Positions 10,995-16,870 of a DNA stretch of 31,897 bases are shown here, in pieces. Under the pieces are notes generated by a model, which was given only the letters and a program-made list of their open reading frames with translations, was not told the DNA's origin and made no database searches. The position numbers and the translations under genes are program-made. The DNA comes from JBJXFY01 sp046155815 (GTDB taxonomy: Bacteria > Verrucomicrobiota > Verrucomicrobiia > Limisphaerales > CAIMTB01), in assembly GCA_046155815.1 (NCBI GenBank), contig JBJXFY010000063.1, positions 1 to 31,897 of the forward strand. The letters run 5' to 3'. The number at the start of each line of letters is the position of its first letter. Position 1 is the stretch's first letter.

Positions 10995-12353
10995 TCATTT
11001 ATTGTTCGGCCAAGAGACCAAATCCTGCGCAAAAAGAGTGTCAAACTTTACCTCACGGAACGTCCCCTCGGATGACAAAATTGGACCGCGTTTCCCTAAA
11101 TCGAGCTTAGATTGCGTGAGCGGCAAAACCGCCAGCAGGCAAGGACAACCTTCGCTCTTGAACAAGGACAGGACCCTTTCACCTTCTGGCCCTTGGCCAA
11201 TTGGGTCGATTGATCTAAAGGTGACTGTCACCGCTTCACCGCCTCGCACCAATATTGGACTGCTTGTGGTGCGGGTCGAGCGAACCTCGAAATTGTACCC
11301 TTCACGGCTAAGGTGCCGCTTTTCTTCGATCGCCATCACTAGCCCTATTCTCTGGTTCGCTTCCAATTTCTGCTCCTTCCTGTCGCTGTCCAAGTAACGC
11401 CTGTCCTTCGACTGCAAATAGAGCATTGTCCGAGCATCCAAAGCAATGGTGTCCTTGCCGTTGTTAGCAATGGTAGCTGTGACTTGCCAACGGGAGTAGA
11501 GTTGCAACTCGCGTTCAACGAGCGATGCAACTTCTATCGTGCTGCCTTCTTCTTGGAAGATTTTTTCGAGAGATTGTTTCAGGTCCTGCAAGTCTGCTGC
11601 GATACCGTAAGCGACTGCATCTGCGAGACGTTCAGCCACTTCTTTCAGCCGCTCACCTTCAGCTTTGGTCCTGCTACGAGTTGACCAGATGATGGGTAGC
11701 CGCATTATTTTATTGTCCACAAAATAATCTCCGTCGTTGTCAGTTGTGATCTGAAACCGTTTTGTAAGGCCTTCAGTCTTCGGTTTTGAGCCTGCAAAGA
11801 CGAGCGCCCCACGTCTTGTTTCGCCAAAAATGTGCCCGGAGATGATGCCGATGTGATTCCCCAAGATTTGATAAACAGTGTCAAGCTGGGAACCATCAAA
11901 TGATGAACTAGGCCACTCTCTCAAATCAGTACGCAACGCCTTCATGTCTTGCAGGATCTCGTTAGCTGTTTCTTGAATGTCCAAGAGACTTCGGAGATAG
12001 TCGTTCCGGGAGTCTTCGCTCGGGCTACGCAGCCAAGTGTGAGTTGCGGCTAACTCTTTGAGCCGGGGCTCGGCGGCCACGCGTGCCGCTGGTTCCCCAC
12101 CCCGCAACACCTGATCAAGCATGTCGCTCATTAGTTGTTCGTCAGTGGGTGTCCGAGCTGTTGCGGAAGTAATTTGAATGTTTATGCCTGCTTTCTCTGT
12201 TTGGGCTTTTATCCAGGCACCTACAAAACCTGCAACGAACAGTGCCGCCAAGTATAGACCCAAGCGCAGCGGCCACCCCTTTGAAAACGGTTTTTGGGGT
12301 TCACCCGCTTCGCGCTTTGACGGAACAGGTTGGTCTTCTTCATTAATGCTCAT
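10995..12353 (-). CDS. Single-pass membrane protein of unknown family in an AT-richer island
   Basis: A 452-residue protein I do not recognise. A charged N-terminus (MSINEEDQPVPSKREAGE) is followed by one transmembrane helix at about residues 29-48 (LRLGLYLAALFVAGFVGAW). The rest is probably outside the membrane: a helical, Glu/Lys-rich middle (SLLDIQETANEILQDMKALR; LKEVAERLADAVAYGIAADL) and a beta-rich C-terminal part (WQVTATIANNGKDTIALDA). Base composition is visibly lower in G+C than in its neighbours and rarer codons are used, consistent with horizontal acquisition. The TGA stop (10995-10997) is followed in the same frame by 48 more sense codons of protein-like composition ending at 10848, so the gene may have lost its C-terminus to a nonsense mutation. 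No clear ribosome-binding site precedes the ATG at 12353. Confidence 0.7.
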   Translation of the reverse strand: MSINEEDQPVPSKREAGEPQKPFSKGWPLRLGLYLAALFVAGFVGAWIKAQTEKAGINIQITSATARTPTDEQLMSDMLDQVLRGGEPAARVAAEPRLKELAATHTWLRSPSEDSRNDYLRSLLDIQETANEILQDMKALRTDLREWPSSSFDGSQLDTVYQILGNHIGIISGHIFGETRRGALVFAGSKPKTEGLTKRFQITTDNDGDYFVDNKIMRLPIIWSTRSRTKAEGERLKEVAERLADAVAYGIAADLQDLKQSLEKIFQEEGSTIEVASLVERELQLYSRWQVTATIANNGKDTIALDARTMLYLQSKDRRYLDSDRKEQKLEANQRIGLVMAIEEKRHLSREGYNFEVRSTRTTSSPILVRGGEAVTVTFRSIDPIGQGPEGERVLSLFKSEGCPCLLAVLPLTQSKLDLGKRGPILSSEGTFREVKFDTLFAQDLVSWPNNK

Positions 12354-12664
12354 ATGAAGTTGTTTGAAATTTGCATGTTATCGACTTTTCATTTTGGCTC
12401 GAGCTGATAGGAAATCGCTTTCTGGACGCGGCGCGGTTCAGGGATAACTGTTTTTGCGTCGGGGTCACAGGGAGCGATTTTGAGCCATCACGGACCGTTG
12501 GCAAGCTTAGTTTCCATGGCTTTTGCAAGCCCGCGCCGGTCTTCCCGAACGAGCGCTGCTCGCCGCAAGGAAACGGCCGGAAATCGCGCTGCCGGTAGCC
12601 ACTCCGGGGCGCACCCCACCGGCGGACGCAGGCGGCGCCTCTTCATTCGGCGCACTGGGTCGGG
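12354..12664. other. Gap with a possible gene remnant
   Basis: No intact gene. On the minus strand, ATG 12517 opens METKLANGP, meets a TGA at 12488-12490, and continues in the same frame as WLKIAPCDPDAKTVIPEP through ISYQLEPK to a TGA at 12389-12391, 36 bases before the start of the membrane-protein gene. This looks like a decayed short gene, but the evidence is composition only. Positions 12520-12664 show nothing I can name. Confidence 0.35.
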
Positions 12665-13057
12665 TCAGTCGGTCAGGATGTTTTTGTAGTCGGGCATGGG
12701 ATCCACGTCGTCACACGGCTCGCCCCGTGAGACAGATTGCTTCGTCTCATGGGGCGAGCGGGTCCACGGCCCGCCGTCGGCGTCCGGACAGTCCCGGCTG
12801 CGCTGCCACGCCACGAGCAGCTCGTGCATGCGGTGCGGGGACTTCAGGTGCGCGTCGCAGGGAAACACGCGGAGGAAGTCGGACTCGCTGACGGTCCGCT
12901 CGAACTCGGAGACGGACGTGCCGGTCCGCAGGACGTCCTTGTCCCGCAGCACCTCGACGCCGGCCGCGCGGAGCTGCGTGCTGAAGCGCTGCACCTCCGC
13001 CGCGTTGGGGCCGGCGGACTCCTCCTTCCAGGCGGAGGAGACGGCGACTTTGGGCAT
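12665..13057 (-). CDS. Truncated TIR-domain protein (probably decayed)
   Basis: From ATG 13057 the frame gives 130 residues. The first ~90 look like a bacterial TIR domain: MPKVAVSSAWKEES for the first strand, GVEVLRDKDVLRTGTSVSEF for the BB-loop region, and HLKSPHRMHELLVAWQRS, whose Glu matches the catalytic-glutamate position of NAD-cleaving TIRs. The domain is then cut. Residues DGGPWTRSPHETKQSVSRGE are encoded by a palindromic repeat (12718-12759), and only a short tail, CDDVDPMPDYKNILTD, follows. Full-length relatives as I remember them are much longer after the AWQRS motif, so an internal deletion at the repeat is likely. TIR proteins often act in defence or NAD signalling; this copy is unlikely to be fully functional. 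Confidence 0.6.
   Translation of the reverse strand: MPKVAVSSAWKEESAGPNAAEVQRFSTQLRAAGVEVLRDKDVLRTGTSVSEFERTVSESDFLRVFPCDAHLKSPHRMHELLVAWQRSRDCPDADGGPWTRSPHETKQSVSRGEPCDDVDPMPDYKNILTD
12718..12759. repeat. REP-like hairpin, copy 3 (inside the TIR gene)
   Basis: A 16-bp stem (12718-12733 with 12744-12759) around a 10-base loop, with one G-T mismatch that would still pair as G-U in RNA. The arm CGCCCCGTGAGACAG matches the CCCCGTGAGACAG arm of copy 2, so the three elements belong to one family. Confidence 0.88.
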
Positions 13058-13198
13058 GGCGTCCTGGCGGGGAGTGAAACCCACGCGCTTGTTTGCCAGC
13101 CGGCTTCCGGCGTGCAAGACCCGCACGGCAGCCGCCGCATCCCGGCGGAGAGCTTCGAGGACTGGGAGGAATTCCCGAATCCAACGGCTCCGGTCCCG

Positions 13199-13247
13199 GC
13201 GTGGCGCAGGTTTTCAACCCGCCGTATCGCCGGCTCACAGCCGGCCG
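13199..13247. repeat. Double-hairpin intergenic repeat
   Basis: Two adjacent small hairpins: GCAGGTT-TTC-AACCCGC (13206-13222, one mismatch) and GCCGGCT-CAC-AGCCGGC (13229-13245, perfect 7 bp), joined by CGTATC. The tandem-hairpin layout resembles dispersed REP-type repeats; I recall similar ones from Verrucomicrobiota genomes but cannot check copy number. Confidence 0.7.
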
Positions 13248-13295
13248 GGCATCGCCGGGCACTCCCGACGGGTGTGTGAGTTGCGGGCAGGTGCT

Positions 13296-13319
13296 CGCCG
13301 GGCCGGAGGCCGGCGCTCC
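13296..13319. repeat. 24-base inverted repeat, left copy (downstream of aguA)
   Basis: The 24 bases here are the exact reverse complement of 14510-14533 on the other side of aguA. The core GGCCGGAGGCCGGC is itself partly palindromic. Confidence 0.85.
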
Positions 13320-13342
13320 GAAGCGCACCACCACCAAATGCC

Positions 13343-14404
13343 TCACCCCGCCGGCTCCTGCTGGGTGATGCAGTGGAACGAGCCAAGTCCCCAGATGAGT
13401 TCGCTGGAATCCACGCCGATGACCCGCCGGTCCGGGAACTCACGCTGCAGGATCGTGAGCGCGAGTGAGTCATTGGGATCGCGGTACGTCGGCACCAGCA
13501 CGAGGCCGTCGGCGATGTAGAAGTTCGCGTAGCTGGCCGGCAGGCGCTGGCCTTCGTGCTCCAGGCGGCGTGGCATGGGCAGTTCCACGACGCGCAGCGG
13601 ACGTCCGTCCTGGTCCTGCATCGTGCGCAGGCGCTCCCGGTTCTCGCGCAGCGGGGCGAAATTCTCGTCCGCCGGGTCGTCCTCGACCACGGTGACCACG
13701 GTGGTCGGATTCACGAAGCGGGTGAGGTCGTCCACATGGCCGTCCGTGTCGTCGCCGGCGATGCCGTCACCCAGCCAGAGGATGTGACTCACTCCAAGAT
13801 AGTCTCTCAAGTACCGCTCGATCTGTGACTTGGTGAGCTGCGGGTTGCGGTTCGGATTGAGCAGGCAGGACTCCGTGGTGAGCAGCGTGCCGCGGCCGTT
13901 CACGTCCAGCGCGCCGCCCTCCATCACGAGGCCGGGCGAGAAGAGCGGCAGGCCGCGGAGCCGCGCGACGTGCTGCGGGACGGCGTCGTCGAGGTCGTAA
14001 GGCGGATACTTGCCGCCCCAGGCGTTGTAACCCCAGTCCACCACCGCGCGTTCGCGGCGGCCGACGCGCTCGCGCACCACGAAGATCGGCCCGTGGTCGC
14101 GGCACCAGGGCTCATAGGCCGGGAAGTGGTGGAAATGGACGCGCGCCAGCGGCACGCGCTCGCCCTCCAGCAGCCCGCGCACCCACGCCTCCATCTCCGC
14201 GTGCCAGACGTTGATGTTCACGTCCTCGACGGCGACGAGGTGGCGGATGAGTTCGGCATAGACGCCGGGCACGGGCGCGTATTTGCCGGGGAAGCTGATG
14301 CCTTCCGGGCGCGGCCAGGTGAACCAGGTGCCGGCGTGCGGCTCCCATTCGGCGGGCATCCGGTAGCCGAGGGCGGCGGGGGTGTCGGGCGCGGGATTCG
14401 ACAT
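13343..14404 (-). CDS. aguA: Agmatine deiminase
   Basis: Hydrolyses agmatine to N-carbamoylputrescine and ammonia, on the route from arginine to putrescine; a member of the peptidyl-arginine-deiminase-like fold. The ATG at 14404 (MSNPAPDTPAALGYRMPAEW) gives 353 residues, near the family norm. The conserved blocks are in order: EPWCRDHGPIFVV, MEGGALDVNGRGTLL, ESCLLNPNRNP, GDDTDGHVDDLTRFV, and the C-terminal GSFHCITQQEP with the catalytic cysteine. A long upstream extension of the open frame crosses GC-rich repeat DNA and is rejected. No aguB (carbamoylputrescine amidase) lies nearby. The gene is flanked by an exact 24-base inverted repeat. Confidence 0.95.
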   Translation of the reverse strand: MSNPAPDTPAALGYRMPAEWEPHAGTWFTWPRPEGISFPGKYAPVPGVYAELIRHLVAVEDVNINVWHAEMEAWVRGLLEGERVPLARVHFHHFPAYEPWCRDHGPIFVVRERVGRRERAVVDWGYNAWGGKYPPYDLDDAVPQHVARLRGLPLFSPGLVMEGGALDVNGRGTLLTTESCLLNPNRNPQLTKSQIERYLRDYLGVSHILWLGDGIAGDDTDGHVDDLTRFVNPTTVVTVVEDDPADENFAPLRENRERLRTMQDQDGRPLRVVELPMPRRLEHEGQRLPASYANFYIADGLVLVPTYRDPNDSLALTILQREFPDRRVIGVDSSELIWGLGSFHCITQQEPAG

Positions 14405-14597
14405 GGCGGGGTTGGACGGCGTGGCAGCGTGGCGGAGTAAGGCCCGCCGCGCCAGCGTCCACCGGCCAGCTCCCGCTCCCCTTCTCGGCCGCGGCGTGAA
14501 GGTGCCCCGGGAGCGCCGGCCTCCGGCCCGGCGGGAGCCCCCGCACCGGACTGGAGCCCGGCGCCCCGGGCCGGGCGGGGCTCCCGCCAGCCTGCGG
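14405..14597. other. Repeat-rich gap between mqnA and aguA, possible terminator
   Basis: GGCGGGAGCCCC (14530-14541) and GGGGCTCCCGCC (14577-14588) form a perfect 12-bp inverted repeat around a 35-base GC-rich spacer with further pairing. This sits just past the mqnA stop and ahead of aguA, both on the minus strand, so it may end mqnA transcripts, though it lacks a T tract. The aguA promoter should be in the remaining ~100 bases; I cannot point to it. Confidence 0.5.
14510..14533. repeat. 24-base inverted repeat, right copy (upstream of aguA)
   Basis: Exact reverse complement of 13296-13319, about 1.2 kb away. It lies about 105 bases upstream of the aguA start codon and overlaps by four bases the 12-bp inverted repeat beginning at 14530. 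Confidence 0.85.
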
Positions 14598-15392
14598 TCA
14601 GCAGACGAACCGTGGCAGCCGCGCCGGGCCGAGGCCGTGGAGGTCCAGGAGCGCCGCAAACCGTGCCAGGCCGGCCTTCTCCGCCGGGCCCAGATCGAAG
14701 CGGATGTGCCGCGTGAGGTAGGCGCGGCGCGTGGCCTCGTCGAACTCGCCCGGCTGCGCGATCAGCCGTGGCAGCTCGCGCCGGCCGCGGTCGCGCGCGG
14801 CGAGCAGCTCCACGCGCAGCGCGGCCGTGTCCGCCGCGCGGCGGAGCGCCCAGGCGGCGTAAACGAAGGGCAGGCCGGTGAACGCGTGCCAGGCCGCGCC
14901 GAGGTCCCAGAGCGCGTGGTCGTGCGGCGCGAGGCGGAAGGCGATGGCCGGATTGCCGATGAGCAGCACGGCATCATGGCGCGCGGCCGCGGCGTGGTCC
15001 TTCAGCTCGCGCAGCACCGGATGGAGGCCGCGCTCCGCGAGCAGCACGCGCAGCAGGTTCACGCTCGTGAGCGACGCCGGGTCGCAGGCGACCTCCCGGA
15101 TGTCCTCCAGCCGGCCGCGGTGGGCGAGGAACACGCTGAACACGGGCCCGTCGGAGGCCACGGCCACGCCGTCCAGCACATCGTAGTCCGCGGAGCGCAG
15201 CACCTCCGTGACGCTCAGGAGGGCGGCGTCCAGCCGGCCGGCGCGCAGCTCCTGCGCGAGCTGCGCCGGGGGGAGGAAGACGAGCCGGTCCGCGAGGCCG
15301 CAGGTGAGGGGGGCGGCATTGAGGTAGGGGACGGAGCCGGCGCGCAGCGGGGGAGGCGCGGCGGCGGGCGGCTTGGCGGGCGGCGCGGACAC
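14598..15392 (-). CDS. mqnA: Menaquinone biosynthesis protein MqnA (chorismate dehydratase)
   Basis: In the futalosine pathway MqnA converts chorismate to 3-[(1-carboxyvinyl)oxy]benzoate. The hallmark LRAGSVPYLNAAPLTCGL is near residues 16-33. Further family features are LDAALLSVTEVL, VACDPASLTSVNLLRVLL, and DAVLLIGNPAIAF (usually LIGDxAL). It has 264 residues from GTG 15392; an Ala/Pro-rich leader of about 15 residues precedes the domain, so the start could be later. MqnA and MqnD are related; the GSVPYLNA opening favours MqnA. It follows sbtB on the same strand after about 50 bases and may be co-transcribed. Other mqn genes are not in this window. Confidence 0.87.
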   Translation of the reverse strand: MSAPPAKPPAAAPPPLRAGSVPYLNAAPLTCGLADRLVFLPPAQLAQELRAGRLDAALLSVTEVLRSADYDVLDGVAVASDGPVFSVFLAHRGRLEDIREVACDPASLTSVNLLRVLLAERGLHPVLRELKDHAAAARHDAVLLIGNPAIAFRLAPHDHALWDLGAAWHAFTGLPFVYAAWALRRAADTAALRVELLAARDRGRRELPRLIAQPGEFDEATRRAYLTRHIRFDLGPAEKAGLARFAALLDLHGLGPARLPRFVC

Positions 15393-15443
15393 TTCGGGGG
15401 CATTCTAGGAGCGGCGGCGCGGGGCACAACCGCGCGCGGGGGC

Positions 15444-15746
15444 TCAGAACTTGGCCGGCCGCAGCACGCGGATGTCGGACTCGTGGGCGACCATCGCGTA
15501 GAGCGGGAAGAAGTCGCGGGCGAGGCGCTCGAGGAGAAGGGCCGCCGCCTCGGGCTGGAGGATGACCTCGACCTGGATGTTGGCGAACTCGGCGATGTCG
15601 CCGGGCCGCGCGCCGCGGTGGCCGTGGCCCTCGACGGGGAAGAGCGTCCAGCCCTGCGCGCCGGCCGCGCGGAGGAGACGTTCGAGCGGCTCGCGGGCGA
15701 GGGCCTCGCCGATGACGGTCACGAGCTTCATCGGATGGGTGTTCAT
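15444..15746 (-). CDS. sbtB: PII-like regulator, SbtB type
   Basis: A 100-residue PII-like protein (MNTHPMKLVTVIGEALAREP ... SDIRVLRPAKF). The first strand KLVTVIGEAL, a T-loop-like segment GHGHRGARPGDIAEFANI, and VEVILQPEAA match the SbtB branch, whose members bind adenyl nucleotides and regulate SbtA. It lacks the C-terminal cysteine-containing extension (R-loop) of cyanobacterial SbtB. Its ATG at 15746 overlaps the sbtA stop by four bases (ATGA), so the two are translationally coupled. A frame running upstream from this ORF is a shadow of sbtA. Inference: it controls the adjacent transporter. Confidence 0.85.
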   Translation of the reverse strand: MNTHPMKLVTVIGEALAREPLERLLRAAGAQGWTLFPVEGHGHRGARPGDIAEFANIQVEVILQPEAAALLLERLARDFFPLYAMVAHESDIRVLRPAKF

Positions 15747-16741
15747 GGCACGGGGGCGTCGCCGGTAAACCAGCGGGCGAGCGCGAGGTAAAGCGGCAGG
15801 CCGAGCGTGAGGTTGAAGGGAAACGTCACGGCGAGCGAGGCGGAGAGGTAGAGCGTGGGGTTGGCCTCGGGCAGGGACAGGCGCATGGCCGCCGGTGCGG
15901 CGATGTAGCTGGCGCTGGCGGCCAGGGTGGCGAAGAGCATGGTGCCTCCGGTGGACAGGCCCGTGGCGTGGCCGATGGCCGCGCCCGCCAGGCCATGCAG
16001 GAGCGGCATGAGGACGCCGAAGCCGAGCAGGAACGGCCCCACCTGCCGCAGGTCGCCGAAGCGCCGCGCCGCGACCATCCCCATCTCGAGGAGAAACAAC
16101 GCGAGCACGCCCTGGAAGGGCGCGACAAAGAACGCCTCCGTGGCCCGGTAGCCGCGCTCGCCGGAGAGGTAGCCCGCCGCCAGCGCGCCCAGCAGCAGCA
16201 CCACGCTGCGGCCGCACAGCGCCTCCCGCAACGCATGCTGCAGGCCGCCGCCCGCCGCGCCCCGGCCGCCGCCCGCCAGCCGGCCGAGCACCACGCCCAC
16301 GATGATCGCCGGCGACTCCATCACGGCGAGGAACGCCGTCGAGTAGCTCTCGAACGGCACGCCGACCTGGAGCAGGAGGTTCGTGGCGGCAATGAACGTG
16401 ACCGCGCTCACCGAGCCGTAGTGCGCAGCGATGGCCGCGGCGTCCACGGCCGGCAGCCGGCCGGCATACCGGAGCAGGGGAAAGGTCCACAGCGGGATGG
16501 CCGCGCCGAGCGCGACGCCCGCCAGCGCCGGCAGCCAGACCTTGGCCAGCCCGGCGGACGCCACGGCGGCGCCGCCCTTGAAGCCGATCGCCACCAGCAG
16601 GTAGATCGTGAGCGCGATATAGAAGGGCTCCGGGAACTTCAGGTCGCTCTTCACCAGCGTGGCCACGCAGCCCAGCGCAAAAAATAGCACCGCCGGCGAA
16701 AGCAAGTTGGCCCCGAGGAGGGAGAAGAGGTCGCCGGGCAT
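15743..16741 (-). CDS. sbtA: SbtA-type sodium-dependent bicarbonate transporter
   Basis: A 332-residue polytopic membrane protein of the SbtA (DUF897) family, which imports bicarbonate with sodium in cyanobacteria. It begins MPGDLFSLLGANLLSPAVLF at ATG 16741 and shows the family segments KFPEPFYIALTIYLLVAIGF, HYGSVSAVTFIAATN, and the second-half repeat ATLAASASYIAAPAAMRLSL. About ten helices are visible in two inverted halves. The stop overlaps the sbtB start. The upstream gene is divergent, leaving about 130 bases for both promoters; TTGAGC-16-TAGCCT on the minus strand in that gap is a weak candidate. The substrate is inferred from the family and the sbtB partner. Confidence 0.88.
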   Translation of the reverse strand: MPGDLFSLLGANLLSPAVLFFALGCVATLVKSDLKFPEPFYIALTIYLLVAIGFKGGAAVASAGLAKVWLPALAGVALGAAIPLWTFPLLRYAGRLPAVDAAAIAAHYGSVSAVTFIAATNLLLQVGVPFESYSTAFLAVMESPAIIVGVVLGRLAGGGRGAAGGGLQHALREALCGRSVVLLLGALAAGYLSGERGYRATEAFFVAPFQGVLALFLLEMGMVAARRFGDLRQVGPFLLGFGVLMPLLHGLAGAAIGHATGLSTGGTMLFATLAASASYIAAPAAMRLSLPEANPTLYLSASLAVTFPFNLTLGLPLYLALARWFTGDAPVP

Positions 16742-16870
16742 GAAAACTTGCACGGAGGCTACCCGCGCCCGGCCGCGGCTCAAGCGCCGGCGGGAGGGCA
16801 GTCCTCCGCTTGCCGCGGCCGGGGCGGGCTTGAACATTCGCCGGCCCGCGGCCCGCCGCAGGCGCGCCGC

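Larger units (their letters stand above)
13058..13342. other. Repeat-bearing gap between the TIR gene and aguA
   Basis: No gene supported. It contains the double hairpin at 13199-13247 and one arm of the 24-base inverted pair (13296-13319). The sequence near 13140-13190 reads IPAESFEDWEEFPNP on the plus strand and could be a coding scrap, but it has no supporting start or stop. Confidence 0.4.

Noticed and set aside
10848..12517. Recoding of TGA (for example as tryptophan) in this organism
   Set aside because: TGA is the normal stop of many clear genes here (fmt, plsX, thyA, folA, coaD and others), several in ATGA overlaps, so gene decay explains the island cases better.
12737..13279. A plus-strand 180-codon frame opposite the TIR gene
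   Set aside because: It is antisense to the TIR frame for most of its length. The IPAESFEDWEEFPNP stretch looks protein-like but is too short and unsupported to call.
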